A stretch of 64,000 bases of DNA from Corynebacterium tuberculostearicum SK141. GTDB lineage: Bacteria > Actinomycetota > Actinomycetes > Mycobacteriales > Mycobacteriaceae. Positions 27,319 through 36,064 of this stretch are shown here, piece by piece. Every line of letters starts with the position of its first letter. Positions within the stretch are counted from its first letter, which is position 1. The DNA is taken from assembly GCF_000175635.1 (NCBI RefSeq), contig NZ_ACVP01000015.1, forward strand, positions 62,001 to 126,000, written 5' to 3'. The notes beneath the pieces were generated by a model, which saw only the letters and a list, made by a program, of their open reading frames with translations, was not told the DNA's origin and did no database searches. The position numbers were made by a program, and so were the translations under genes.

Positions 27319-29340
27319 ATGGACCACAAGGAAGTAGCCGCCCGTACGCTTAAGGCGCTGGGCGGCGAAGACAATATCATCGCACTCGCGCACTGCGCCA
27401 CGCGCCTGCGCATGGTGCTGCAAGATTCTGACAAGGTAGACACCGACGCGCTGGATAATGACCCCGACCTCAAGGGAACCTTTGAGGCCGGCGGTATGTT
27501 CCAGGTCATCGTCGGTCCCGGCGACGTCAATATCGTCTTCCAGGAAATGACCAACCTCATTTCTAAGGACGTGGCAGTATCCACCGACCGCTTGAAAGAC
27601 ATCGCCGCCGAATCCGGCAATTGGTTCAGCCGTGCGGTCAAGGTGCTTGCGGATATCTTCGTTCCGCTCATTCCAATTCTGCTTGGCGGCGGTCTGCTCA
27701 TGGCGCTCAACAACGTCTTGACGGCCGAGGGGCTCTTTGGTGACCAATCCGTCATCCAGATGTTCCCCGCCTGGGAGGGCTTTGCCGGGCTAGTGAACCT
27801 GCTTGCCTCTGCGCCGTTTGCTTTCCTACCTATCCTCGTCGGCTTTACCGCGACGAAGCGCTTCGGCGGCAACGAGTTCCTCGGCGCCGGTATGGCCATG
27901 GCGATGGTCATGCCTGATTTGGTTAGCGGCTACAGCGTGGCCGAGGCGATTGAAAACGGTGAGATGTCCTACTGGAACATCTTCGGCTTCGACGTTGCCC
28001 AGGCCGGCTACCAGGGCTCCATCCTGCCCATCCTGGTGATTTCGTGGATTCTCGCCACCTTAGAGAAATTCCTGCACAAGCACCTCAAGGGCACGGTGGA
28101 CTTCATGCTCACCCCACTGCTGACCCTGCTGATTACTGGCTTCTTGACCTTCATGGGTTTGGGCCCCATCCTGCGCACGGCCGGCGAGTGGCTGGGCATG
28201 GGCTTGGCCAACCTCTATGACTTTGCCGGTCCCGTCGCCGGCTTCCTCTTCGGTCTCGTCTACTCGCCGATTGTGATTACTGGCCTGCACCAATCCTTCC
28301 CGCCGATTGAGACGATGCTGTGGAACGAGGGCGGCTCCTTCGTCTTCCCGATTGCCTCCATGGCCAATATTGCCCAGGGTGGCGTCGCGCTCGCCGTGTA
28401 CTTCCTGGCCCGCTCCGAAAAGCTCAAGGGCCTGGCCGGTGCGTCCGGTATTTCTGCCCTCTTTGGCATTACCGAGCCTGCCATCTTCGGCGTGAACCTC
28501 CGCCTGCGCTGGCCGTTCTATATCGGCATGGCAGCATCTGCTATTTCTTCTGCCTTCATCGCCATCTTTGGCGTGCTTGCCGACGCCCTCGGTGCCGCCG
28601 GCTTCATCGGCTTCGTCTCCGTCCCCCGTTTCGTCCCGACCTTCCTGTTGTGCGGCGTTATCTCCTTCGTGGTTGCCTTTGTGGGTGCGTACCTCTACGG
28701 CCGCGTGCTCATTCGCAAGAATGGCTCCATCGACCCGGATGAGGTCAACCCTCCCGCAGCCGAGGCACAGGCCGCCGCAGCCACCCCGGCTGCGGTAGCT
28801 GCCGACGATGCGTGCACCATCTTCTCCCCGCTGGAAGGCACCGCTGTACCACTGTCTCAGGTCAGCGACCCCATGTTTGCTGGCGGCAAGCTGGGCCAAG
28901 GTGTAGCAATCGAGCCGACCGTGGGCAAGCTGGTTGCGCCTGCCGACGGCAAAATCACCGTCACCTTCTCCTCTCATCACGCCTACGCCATCCGCACCAA
29001 GGACCCGGCGGTGGGAAATATCGATATCCTCATGCACATTGGTTTCGATACGGTAAACCTCAAGGGCGAACACTTCACCTCCCACGTCACCAAGGGCGAT
29101 GAAGTCAAGCGAGGCGATGTCCTTGCCGAATTCGATATCGATGCCATCAAGGCCGCCGGCCTTCCGGTAACCACCCCGGTGGTGGTCTCCAACTCCAAGA
29201 AGACCGGCCCTGTTATTCCTACCGAGGCCTTCCGCCCCGGCGAGCTCATTGGCTCCGGCACCGATATCTTTACCGTGGACCCCAAGCCCGCCGCAGTACC
29301 TGCACAGACAGCCTCGCCGGCTTCCGAATCCGCGTCTTAA
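27319..29340 (+). CDS. ptsS: PTS transporter EIIBCA, sucrose type
   Basis: Imports and phosphorylates a sugar using phosphoenolpyruvate. 673 residues in order B-C-A. EIIB has Cys26 in LAHCATRLRMVLQD. EIIC spans about residues 105-470 with multiple helices and the GITEPAIFGVNLRLRWPF motif of the glucose/sucrose family. An Ala/Pro linker follows, then EIIA-Glc with His573 in ILMHIGFDTVNL. Sucrose is inferred from the neighbouring sucrase and fructokinase. GAAGGG lies just before the ATG. Confidence 0.9.
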   Translation: MDHKEVAARTLKALGGEDNIIALAHCATRLRMVLQDSDKVDTDALDNDPDLKGTFEAGGMFQVIVGPGDVNIVFQEMTNLISKDVAVSTDRLKDIAAESGNWFSRAVKVLADIFVPLIPILLGGGLLMALNNVLTAEGLFGDQSVIQMFPAWEGFAGLVNLLASAPFAFLPILVGFTATKRFGGNEFLGAGMAMAMVMPDLVSGYSVAEAIENGEMSYWNIFGFDVAQAGYQGSILPILVISWILATLEKFLHKHLKGTVDFMLTPLLTLLITGFLTFMGLGPILRTAGEWLGMGLANLYDFAGPVAGFLFGLVYSPIVITGLHQSFPPIETMLWNEGGSFVFPIASMANIAQGGVALAVYFLARSEKLKGLAGASGISALFGITEPAIFGVNLRLRWPFYIGMAASAISSAFIAIFGVLADALGAAGFIGFVSVPRFVPTFLLCGVISFVVAFVGAYLYGRVLIRKNGSIDPDEVNPPAAEAQAAAATPAAVAADDACTIFSPLEGTAVPLSQVSDPMFAGGKLGQGVAIEPTVGKLVAPADGKITVTFSSHHAYAIRTKDPAVGNIDILMHIGFDTVNLKGEHFTSHVTKGDEVKRGDVLAEFDIDAIKAAGLPVTTPVVVSNSKKTGPVIPTEAFRPGELIGSGTDIFTVDPKPAAVPAQTASPASESAS

Positions 29341-29416
29341 TGCGCATCCTTTAAGAGCCAACGGTGGGCTCCCGGGCCCATCGTCTTAGGGCCATCCCAT
29401 TAGGTCCATAGTGATC

Positions 29417-29453
29417 AGGCCGATCTGAGGAAATCCACTCCTCAGATCGGCCT
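29417..29453. repeat. 14-bp inverted repeat after ptsS
   Basis: AGGCCGATCTGAGG (29417-29430) and CCTCAGATCGGCCT (29440-29453) are perfect complements around a 9-nt loop. A third partial copy, CAGATCGGCCTTA, follows at about 29477-29489. There is no T-run directly after the repeat, so it may stabilise mRNA or act as a bidirectional terminator. Confidence 0.7.
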
Positions 29454-29539
29454 ATTCCACCTCAATTCAGCCTGATCAGATCGGCCTTAAATCGGATGGG
29501 CCCTTGATTCTGCGTGAACGCAGTTTTAGTCAGGCATAC

Positions 29540-29580
29540 AAAAAGCTGTGCCGGCCGGACCGTAGTCCGACCGGCACAGC
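29540..29580 (-). terminator. Terminator of the secreted-protein gene
   Basis: Stem GCTGTGCCGGCCGGAC / GTCCGACCGGCACAGC with one mismatch and a CGTA loop. On the minus strand it is followed by five T residues. It lies about 40 bp beyond the stop codon at 29622. Confidence 0.85.
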
Positions 29581-29621
29581 CAGTCTCAGTTTCAGACCCT
29601 ACTCAGTAGGGGAGTTCTTTC

Positions 29622-30530
29622 TTAAGCGAAGAACTTGCGGCGCGCAGCGAAGGCGCCAGCAGCAACCATTGCAGCTACGGCCAGAGCAGCCAGAGCCTGT
29701 GCAACGGAGTTGGAGCCGGTCTCAGCGGCCATGCCGCGAACGGAGTCGGTGCCCTCGCCAGCAGCAGGTGCAGCCGGTGCGCCAGCCTGTGCGGCGTCAC
29801 CCTCGGCCAGCTTGCCGCCCTGAGCAACAACCTCATCCTTGTTGGCGTTCAGCATCTGCTCGGAAGCAGCCTTCTCCTCAGCGGTTGGCTCCTGGCCCTT
29901 GCGTGCCTCGTCCTTAACGTAGGTCTTGCCGTCCTGGGACAGGTACCAGGTGATGCCACCGATAACCAGGGCAGCCGGAAGAGCCAACCAAGCCAGCTTC
30001 TTCTTGTCGAAGCCAGGCTTCGGATCCTCAGACGGGAATGCCTTGGCGTAAGCGTCGCGCATCTCGTCGGTGATCTCTTCGTTCACCTTAGTCCGGTCGT
30101 TAACGTAGATGGCCGGGTCCTTCAGGCTCTGGTACCACTCGTTGCCCTCTGCGTCCTTCTTGGTGGCTGGGGCAGGGATGCCCTCTTCTTCGGAGCCCTC
30201 GGAGTCTGTACCCTCGGCGTCGGCTGCGCCTTCAGTATCGGTCTCGGTTCCAGGGGCTTCAGAATCAGTGTTTTCGCCATCCTCGGACTGCTGACGCTCC
30301 CAGATAGCGCGAGCCTGATCTTCAGTGAGGATAGGCGCGGACTTCTCGCCGGCTGGGTTCTCAAAGCGGTCGCGTGGTGCGTAGCTGCCGTCGGACTGCT
30401 TGTCGTAGGTAATACCATCGGCTTCGATGGAAGCTGGTAGTGGCATCTGAGCCTGGGCAACAGCTGCGCCGCCGAAGGCGAGAGCGCCGGTCAGTGCTGC
30501 AGCGGTCAGAGTCTGTGGCAAACGCTTCAT
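29622..30530 (-). CDS. Secreted membrane-tethered protein with degenerate sortase-type C-terminus
   Basis: 302 residues from ATG 30530 (AAGGAG upstream). A signal peptide ends near AVAQAQ (about residue 28). Then comes a WERQQ-containing segment, a strongly acidic Glu/Asp/Thr/Ser linker (about 85-125), a conserved-looking segment WYQSLKDPAIYVNDRTKV, an internal membrane helix (LAWLALPAALVIGGITWYL, about 175-195), and an Ala/Gly-rich stretch. It finishes with AAETGS, a hydrophobic helix and RRK. The end resembles an LAxTG/LPxTG sorting signal with a substituted first position. Function is unknown; a sortase gene lies 2 kb away. Confidence 0.7.
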   Translation of the reverse strand: MKRLPQTLTAAALTGALAFGGAAVAQAQMPLPASIEADGITYDKQSDGSYAPRDRFENPAGEKSAPILTEDQARAIWERQQSEDGENTDSEAPGTETDTEGAADAEGTDSEGSEEEGIPAPATKKDAEGNEWYQSLKDPAIYVNDRTKVNEEITDEMRDAYAKAFPSEDPKPGFDKKKLAWLALPAALVIGGITWYLSQDGKTYVKDEARKGQEPTAEEKAASEQMLNANKDEVVAQGGKLAEGDAAQAGAPAAPAAGEGTDSVRGMAAETGSNSVAQALAALAVAAMVAAGAFAARRKFFA

Positions 30531-31087
30531 GTGGTTCTCCTTAAGGGAATGTGTTGTTACGCGCATCCGGTGGAGGTACGCGCCAAAAGATATGAGTCGT
30601 TCTCGACGACAATCACGATAGTCACAGGATTCACAGTTGTCACGCTGAAAACATTAGTTAACTGTAATTTTCATGCGTTGCAGGTGCGGGAAACCTGGAA
30701 AAATGGAACGGGTGTGCGGCTGAAATTGCACTAAAAACCTTTAGGGTGTTGGGCAAATCTGCAGATAATGCGGTTAACTTCTCGATGTATGCGTGTCATT
30801 GCATTCGAATTTAGGGACCAAGGGGTAGGCGGGGGTGTTGGCGAAAATAAATTGGGAGGGGAGGGGGTGTCGGCAAGCGCTAAGCAGTGTTTTGGTATGG
30901 GCGCTGGCGTGTGGTTGAATGTATAGGTTGCAAAAGCTGGTCGGCCCGTAGCGGTGCGTTTCCGAACCGCCGGTCCGAGACCCTTCGGCATAGTCCGTTG
31001 TCAAGGCTTGAGCATCGCAAGTTTGTAGACCGCGTGCGGCAGGGACGGAAATCTTACCGCACATCAATCCAGGTCAGGAGACCCATA
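30531..31087 (+). promoter_or_regulatory. Upstream region and probable leader of rplN
   Basis: No gene is supported here. The left part holds the promoter of the minus-strand secreted-protein gene, probably within the AT-rich stretch 30590-30700. On the plus strand TGTATAGG (-10 TATAGG at 30922-30927) is the best candidate promoter for rplN; its -35 is poor. It would give a GC-rich leader of about 155 nt with pairable segments GGTCGG and CCGGTCC (30939-30980). Confidence 0.4.
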
Positions 31088-31456
31088 GTGATTCAGCAAG
31101 AATCGCGTCTGCGCGTCGCCGACAACTCTGGTGCACGTGAACTGCTGTGCATCCGCGTTCTCGGCGGCTCTGTCCGACGCTCCGCTGGCATCGGCGACGT
31201 CATCGTCGCGACTGTCAAGGACGCCGTTCCAGGCGGCAACGTCAAGGAAGGCGACGTAGTAAAGGCCGTTATCGTCCGCGCCAAGAAGGAGACCCGTCGT
31301 CCGGACGGCTCCTACATTCGCTTCGACGAGAACGCTGCAGTTGTTCTCAAGGGCGATAGCGAGCCCCGTGGTACCCGTATCTTCGGACCGGTTGCTCGCG
31401 AACTTCGTGACAAGCGTTTCATGAAGATCGTTTCTCTCGCACCGGAGGTGATCTAG
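31088..31456 (+). CDS. rplN: 50S ribosomal protein L14
   Basis: 122 residues from GTG 31088 with CAGGAG upstream. [42 protein letters not shown] sequence and FDENAAVVL match L14. It sits at the subunit interface. A longer frame starting near 30887 runs through the leader and is rejected. First gene of a three-gene unit separated from rpsQ by about 11 kb. Confidence 0.97.
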   Translation: MIQQESRLRVADNSGARELLCIRVLGGSVRRSAGIGDVIVATVKDAVPGGNVKEGDVVKAVIVRAKKETRRPDGSYIRFDENAAVVLKGDSEPRGTRIFGPVARELRDKRFMKIVSLAPEVI

Positions 31457-31460
31457 TCTT

Positions 31461-31775
31461 ATGAAGATCCATAAGGGAGATATGGTGATCGTCATTTCGG
31501 GCCCAGATAAGGGCGCGAAGGGCAAGGTCATCGAGGCATACCCAAAGCGTGACAAGGTCCTCGTTGAGGGCGTTAACCGCATCAAGAAGCACGTCGCTAA
31601 CTCCGCTACCGAGCGTGGCGCCGAGTCCGGCGGAATCGTTACCCAGGAAGCTCCGATCCACGTGTCCAACGTTGCGATCGTTGACTCCGAAGGCAACCCG
31701 ACCCGCGTGGGCTACCGTTTCGACGAGAACGGCAAGAAGGTCCGTATCGCGCGTAGCAACGGGAAGGACATCTAA
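31461..31775 (+). CDS. rplX: 50S ribosomal protein L24
   Basis: 104 residues. [20 protein letters not shown] is the KOW motif, and [11 protein letters not shown] follows as expected. L24 starts assembly of the large subunit. It begins 4 bp after rplN; the binding site GGAGGTG is in the rplN 3' end. Confidence 0.97.
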   Translation: MKIHKGDMVIVISGPDKGAKGKVIEAYPKRDKVLVEGVNRIKKHVANSATERGAESGGIVTQEAPIHVSNVAIVDSEGNPTRVGYRFDENGKKVRIARSNGKDI

Positions 31776-31777
31776 AA

Positions 31778-32329
31778 ATGAGCGAGAACTACACCCCGCG
31801 TCTGAAGACTCGCTACCGCGAGGAAATCCGCAAGTCCCTGAATGACGAGTTCAAGTACGACAACGTCATGCAGATCCCTGGTGTCACCAAGGTTGTTGTC
31901 AACATGGGTGTTGGCGAAGCCGCACGTGACTCCAAGGTCATCAACGGCGCACTCGAGGACCTGACCGCTATTACCGGTCAGAAGCCGCAGCTGCGTCGCG
32001 CTAAGAAGTCCATCGCGAACTTCAAGCTCCGTGAGGGCATGCCCATCGGCGCACGCGTTACCCTGCGCGGCGACCGTATGTGGGAGTTCCTGGACCGCCT
32101 GCTGACCATCGCGCTGCCACGTATTCGTGACTTCCGCGGTCTGTCTGATCAGCAGTTCGACGGCCACGGCAACTACACCTTCGGCCTGTCCGAGCAGTCC
32201 ATGTTCTACGAGATCGACATCGACAAGATCGATCGCCCTCGTGGTATGGACATCACCGTCGTTACCACCGCTACTAACGACGACGAGGGCCGCAAGCTCC
32301 TGCGCGAGCTCGGCTTCCCGTTCAAGTAA
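31778..32329 (+). CDS. rplE: 50S ribosomal protein L5
   Basis: 183 residues. [29 protein letters not shown] and [26 protein letters not shown] are diagnostic. L5 binds 5S rRNA in the central protuberance. It starts 2 bp after rplX and is followed by a terminator. rpsN, which often follows rplE, is absent here; rpsH is about 3.3 kb away. Confidence 0.98.
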   Translation: MSENYTPRLKTRYREEIRKSLNDEFKYDNVMQIPGVTKVVVNMGVGEAARDSKVINGALEDLTAITGQKPQLRRAKKSIANFKLREGMPIGARVTLRGDRMWEFLDRLLTIALPRIRDFRGLSDQQFDGHGNYTFGLSEQSMFYEIDIDKIDRPRGMDITVVTTATNDDEGRKLLRELGFPFK

Positions 32330-32342
32330 ATAGAGCGCTAAG

Positions 32343-32378
32343 AATCCCAACTCCCCGAAAGGGGCGTTGGGATTTTCT
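32343..32378 (+). terminator. rplN-rplX-rplE terminator
   Basis: Stem AATCCCAAC / GTTGGGATT continuing into CCCC-GAAA-GGGG, then TTTCT. A second T-run, TTTT, follows shortly after. Confidence 0.9.
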
Positions 32379-32437
32379 AGTTTTACCGAGCACTTTGAAT
32401 TCAAAGGTGCGCAGGCGCTGGCGTGCGCGGGCCTGGC

Positions 32438-33319
32438 TTAAGCGCTTTCGGCCTCTGTGTGCGTGGTGCCCTCATACTGCCAGCCGACGACGGCGTTGCG
32501 CACCGCTGGCTCCAACGGATTCGCAGGTTGGATACAACTAATGGTGAGCAGGCGGCCGGGCATGGGCCCATCGCCCCAGATAGAGGTGTCATCAGAAAGC
32601 CCCTGCTTATCAGGGTCATGCAGATCGGTTGCGGTATAGATGAGCCAGTTCTGCCCGGAGTCTTGGGTGCGCACGTAGAGCTTGTCTCCCAGATGGACCT
32701 TGTGCTCATTGGCAGAGCCATCGTAGAGATTATTGAACACGCCTGGCACGCCCGCACCCGTATGCCCGGCGATGACCACAATGTCCTGGGCTGTCGTGCC
32801 CGGCAGCGAATAAGGACGGTCTTCAGCAGTATAGGTGCAGGCCTTGTTCATGGAATCCGGATTGATAGCGCCATTGACCACGCGGCAGGAACCATCCTCA
32901 AACTCCGCGTGTACCTCGATGGCGGGGATGAAGAGCTCTACCGCGGGGGAAGGGTCGATAGCAGGCGCCTCTTGGGCAGTGACCTCGTTGGTCTCCAGGC
33001 CTTCGGGCGGATTGACCACGCGATTGATGGTGCTGGCGATCGCTATCGTGGCGACGATTCCCACAACGACGCGTAGGATGCCAGAGGTTTTCCATGCTTC
33101 TTTGATGCGGTGCCACAGGGTGGGCTTGCGGCGCTGGCGAGGGAGGGAGGTGTCCTCGATGCGGCGCGGCGGGCGGCGGCGTTGTTGTTGGCGGGTGCGC
33201 GACTCGGCCTGGCGCCACTCGCGATCCGCATCTGTGTGCTGGGAACGCGATGGAACGTGCCGGCGCCCGTTAGTGGGAAGCCGATTCGGTTCCCTCCGCG
33301 GCCGGTAGTGGGAATCCAT
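32438..33319 (-). CDS. Sortase, class E/F type
   Basis: Transpeptidase that would anchor surface proteins to the cell wall, 293 residues. A long basic cytoplasmic N-terminus (about 80 residues, rich in Arg and Gln) precedes a membrane helix near 84-101 (ILRVVVGIVATIAIASTI). The catalytic domain has His in VIAGHTGAGVPGVFNNL (about residue 191), the Cys in LLTISCIQP (about 265) and an Arg in PAVRNAV shortly after, the usual His-Cys-Arg triad. No pilin genes lie nearby, so a housekeeping role is likely. GGAGG precedes the ATG. Confidence 0.85.
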   Translation of the reverse strand: MDSHYRPRREPNRLPTNGRRHVPSRSQHTDADREWRQAESRTRQQQRRRPPRRIEDTSLPRQRRKPTLWHRIKEAWKTSGILRVVVGIVATIAIASTINRVVNPPEGLETNEVTAQEAPAIDPSPAVELFIPAIEVHAEFEDGSCRVVNGAINPDSMNKACTYTAEDRPYSLPGTTAQDIVVIAGHTGAGVPGVFNNLYDGSANEHKVHLGDKLYVRTQDSGQNWLIYTATDLHDPDKQGLSDDTSIWGDGPMPGRLLTISCIQPANPLEPAVRNAVVGWQYEGTTHTEAESA

Positions 33320-33461
33320 GCGACCTCCGAAGAGAAGATTAGGGGCTAGGGGAAAGCCTTAGCTTACAACGAAAGGACGCGCGTACCGTGAATTGGCTCG
33401 GAAACAGGTGGTCAGGATAGGATTAGAGGGATTGAATTCGCTCTGATTAATGAGGTAAAAA

Positions 33462-34247
33462 TTGTCTCTCAATGATGCTGCCAAGGCGGCAGCTGTCAAA
33501 AAGGTCACCTTGTTGGATGAATCTTTCTCTCGCTTTGCGGTGCGCTCCACGTTGGCGGGTGTGTACCTGTGCATTGGTACCGCCTTCGCCGGTGTGGTTG
33601 GCCAGGCCGTCAATGGAGTAGCGCCAGGGATGGGCGCAGTGGCATTTTCCTTGTTCTTCGGTGTGGGCCTGTTCGCCATCTTGCTCTTAGGCGCGGAGCT
33701 GGCTACCGGCAACATGATGTACATGGTCTATGCCGCCAGCAATAAGCATGTGTCGTGGGGTAAAGCGCTCTACTTGCTGCTCATTACCACCATTTTTAAC
33801 CTGGTAGGCGCGATCATCTTTGCCGCCATCATGGCTATGTCCGCCAAATTTGCAGACCTGGATCCCTCGCACCTGTTGGTTACGGTTTCTGAAGGAAAAC
33901 TCACCAAGTCCCCACAAGGCATGCTGGTAGAGGCCATCGCGGCAAACTTCGTGGTCAATATGGGCATCGTCGGAGCCGTCTTTGCCAAAGACGCGGCGTC
34001 GAAGTTCTTTGTCATTATCCCGATTATCGGTGCCTTCGTAGCGTTGGGCTTGGAGCACGTTATTGCGAACTTCTGCCTGTTTAGCATCACGCTATTCGCC
34101 TCCGACCCGGTTCCGGCAGCTTTGACGGCCGGCAACGTGGCGCTCAATTGGATCCTGGTGTGGATCGGCAATTTGATTGGCGGCGGTCTGCTGATTGGCG
34201 GCGTATACGCCTGGCTCAACCGTGGGCCGGAGGCTTACCGCGACTAG
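33462..34247 (+). CDS. Formate/nitrite transporter (FNT/FocA family)
   Basis: Pentameric channel for small monovalent anions. 261 residues with six hydrophobic segments. GAELATGNMMYM and the later AANFVVNMGIVGA / LEHVIANFCLFSI pieces match the FNT family, including the conserved His of the pore in LEHVIAN. The TTG start is set by GAGG 7 nt upstream. It is convergent with fdhD and overlaps its end by 4 bp. The neighbour suggests formate rather than nitrite. Confidence 0.88.
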   Translation: MSLNDAAKAAAVKKVTLLDESFSRFAVRSTLAGVYLCIGTAFAGVVGQAVNGVAPGMGAVAFSLFFGVGLFAILLLGAELATGNMMYMVYAASNKHVSWGKALYLLLITTIFNLVGAIIFAAIMAMSAKFADLDPSHLLVTVSEGKLTKSPQGMLVEAIAANFVVNMGIVGAVFAKDAASKFFVIIPIIGAFVALGLEHVIANFCLFSITLFASDPVPAALTAGNVALNWILVWIGNLIGGGLLIGGVYAWLNRGPEAYRD

Positions 34248-35062
34248 GCGAGCTCGCCGGAATACAGATTAAAGCGGTCGCCGCGAGCGAAGCCGACGAG
34301 CGCCATGCCGGTTTCGCGGGCCGTCTCGACGGCCAGGGAGGAGGCGGCGCTGACGGCAACGAGCATGCCGAATCCGGCCATCGCGGCCTTTTGGACGAGC
34401 TCGAAGCTGGCGCGCGAGCTCATCACCAAAATGAGGTCATCGGCGGGGAGTTTGTCCTCTAATAGGAGGTGGCCGATGACCTTATCCGCAGCATTGTGGC
34501 GGCCGATATCCTCGCGAATGACTACCGGTTCACCGTCCAAGGTGAAGGCACCGGCGGCGTGGATGCCGCCGGTCTTTTTAAATTGCTTCTGCTCAGCCCG
34601 GAGCTTGTCTGGCAGCTTGGCGACGACATAGGGGTCCACTGGTATATGCGGAATCGGGTAGCGGGTCTGCTTAGTCAAAGCCTCGATAGAAGAGGTGCCG
34701 CATACGCCGCAGGCGGAAGTGGTGGTGGTTAGCCGCAGATCGCTCAGGTCCAGTACGTTCTTCTTCGCCAGATCGATGTCGAGCAGGTTGTAGGTATTCA
34801 TGCCGTTGACGGTGGCGCCGGCGCAGTAGCGGGCCTCGGTGACGTCGCTAAGCGAAGCAATATGGCCCTCTGAATGCAAGAACCCATGCGCCAGCTCAAT
34901 GTCATGGCCAGGGGTGCGCATGGTGGTGGTAATGGTCTGCCCACCCGCGCGGATTTCCAGGGGCTCCTCGCCGGCGACGGTATCGGCGCGGGTATCGACC
35001 TGCAGGCCATCTCCCAGGCGGACCTTGGTGACGGCAAAGGTGGAATTTTTGCGGCCGGCCAT
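34244..35062 (-). CDS. fdhD: Formate dehydrogenase accessory sulfurtransferase FdhD
   Basis: Carries sulfur to the molybdenum cofactor of formate dehydrogenase. 272 residues from ATG 35062. The conserved CxxC loop is present in SACGVCGTSSIEAL (about residues 115-128). RTPGHDIELAHGFLHSEG and REDIGRHNAADKVIG are family hallmarks. The ATG shares a base with the upstream stop (TAATG). Formate dehydrogenase itself is not in this window, although C. glutamicum, as I recall, has fdhF in the corresponding interval. Confidence 0.93.
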   Translation of the reverse strand: MAGRKNSTFAVTKVRLGDGLQVDTRADTVAGEEPLEIRAGGQTITTTMRTPGHDIELAHGFLHSEGHIASLSDVTEARYCAGATVNGMNTYNLLDIDLAKKNVLDLSDLRLTTTTSACGVCGTSSIEALTKQTRYPIPHIPVDPYVVAKLPDKLRAEQKQFKKTGGIHAAGAFTLDGEPVVIREDIGRHNAADKVIGHLLLEDKLPADDLILVMSSRASFELVQKAAMAGFGMLVAVSAASSLAVETARETGMALVGFARGDRFNLYSGELA

Positions 35063-35310
35063 TACTGCAGCTCCTGCTTCAGGACATCGATATTGCTGCG
35101 GGCTTCCTCTACGTTGCCGGAGGCTAGACCCACGAGGAAAGCAGTAAGTGGGGCCGCGGGGCGGGAGCGATTGTGCGCAACGTCCTTGGTAAGGTCCAGG
35201 ATCTCGCGGGTGAGTGCGGTTGCCTCCTGAGGATCGAGGCCGAGATGACGGGCGGCTTCTTCGAGCCACTCGTGTGCGGATTGGATGGGGTCCTCGTGTG
35301 TTTGGCTCAT
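35062..35310 (-). CDS. DUF6457-like small protein
   Basis: 82 residues from ATG 35310, preceded by AAGGAG at good spacing. The sequence is helical and charged (HEWLEEAARHLGLDPQEATALTREILDL... up to an APLTAFLVGLASG segment). Such proteins are found beside fdhD and molybdopterin genes in actinobacteria, sometimes fused to MobA-like proteins. The function is not established. Cotranscribed with fdhD by a one-base overlap. Confidence 0.65.
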   Translation of the reverse strand: MSQTHEDPIQSAHEWLEEAARHLGLDPQEATALTREILDLTKDVAHNRSRPAAPLTAFLVGLASGNVEEARSNIDVLKQELQ

Positions 35311-35368
35311 CACCATCTCCTTATTCACGTTCGTGCTGGTCTCGACTCTAATGAAGGCGCGAGACTAT

Positions 35369-35397
35369 TTGGAAAACCGCAGGTTATGGCGTAGCAT
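35369..35397 (+). promoter_or_regulatory. rpsH operon promoter
   Basis: TTGGAA (35369-35374), 17 bp, TAGCAT (35392-35397). The segment TTGGAAAACCGC parallels the -35 regions of tuf and rpsJ. It predicts a leader of about 260 nt before rpsH; nothing else recognisable lies between. Confidence 0.7.
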
Positions 35398-35665
35398 AGT
35401 ACCTCGTGCTTGCGCCGAGGCGTCAGCGTGCCCCAATCATTGCGGATTTTGGTGCGCTGAGCTGCAGAAAGCGCCGAGCCGATGCAAGAACTGAACATCA
35501 ACTTTGTTGTAGGCCCCTCGCCGTAGATAGCGGACCGTTGTCTGAATCAAAGGGTGGCGAGCGCCTTACGGTATTGACCGTAGGGAGCGTGAGTAGCCCG
35601 AAATCACACGGAGAACGCTTTGGTGAGCACGGGAACCGCAACGAGAAAGGTACACGGTCACTCAT

Positions 35666-36049
35666 ATGACTATGACTGATCCTATTGCCGACATGCTGTC
35701 GCGCGTGCGCAACGCAAGTAATGCGCACCATGACACCGTGTCGATGCCTACCTCCAAGCTGAAGGCAAACATTGCCGACATCTTGAAGCAGGAAGGCTAC
35801 ATCGCTGACTACACCGTCGAGGGCCACACCCTGTCCCTCGAGCTGAAGTACAACAACCGCGAGCGCTCCCTGTCTGGCCTGCGTCGCGTGTCTAAGCCGG
35901 GTCTGCGTGTGTACGCAAAGTCCACCGAACTGCCACAGGTCTTGGGCGGCCTGGGCGTGGCTATCATTTCCACGTCCCACGGCGTGCTGACTGACCGTCA
36001 GGCTGAGGAGAAGGGCGTAGGCGGAGAAGTTCTCGCCTACGTCTGGTAA
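35666..36049 (+). CDS. rpsH: 30S ribosomal protein S8
   Basis: 127 residues. [15 protein letters not shown] and the C-terminal [22 protein letters not shown] are typical of S8, a primary 16S rRNA binder. Oddly, the nearest Shine-Dalgarno-like GAAAGG ends about 15 nt before the ATG; an in-frame ATG two codons later would be further still. Translation may therefore depend on the leader structure. First gene of the six-gene unit rpsH-rplO. Confidence 0.97.
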   Translation: MTMTDPIADMLSRVRNASNAHHDTVSMPTSKLKANIADILKQEGYIADYTVEGHTLSLELKYNNRERSLSGLRRVSKPGLRVYAKSTELPQVLGGLGVAIISTSHGVLTDRQAEEKGVGGEVLAYVW

Positions 36050-36064
36050 AGGGAGGTTTGACAC

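Noticed and set aside
28060..29361. 433-codon frame antisense to ptsS
   Set aside because: Overlaps the clearly coding EIIBCA gene, rich in Gly/His/Asp as expected for an antisense shadow.
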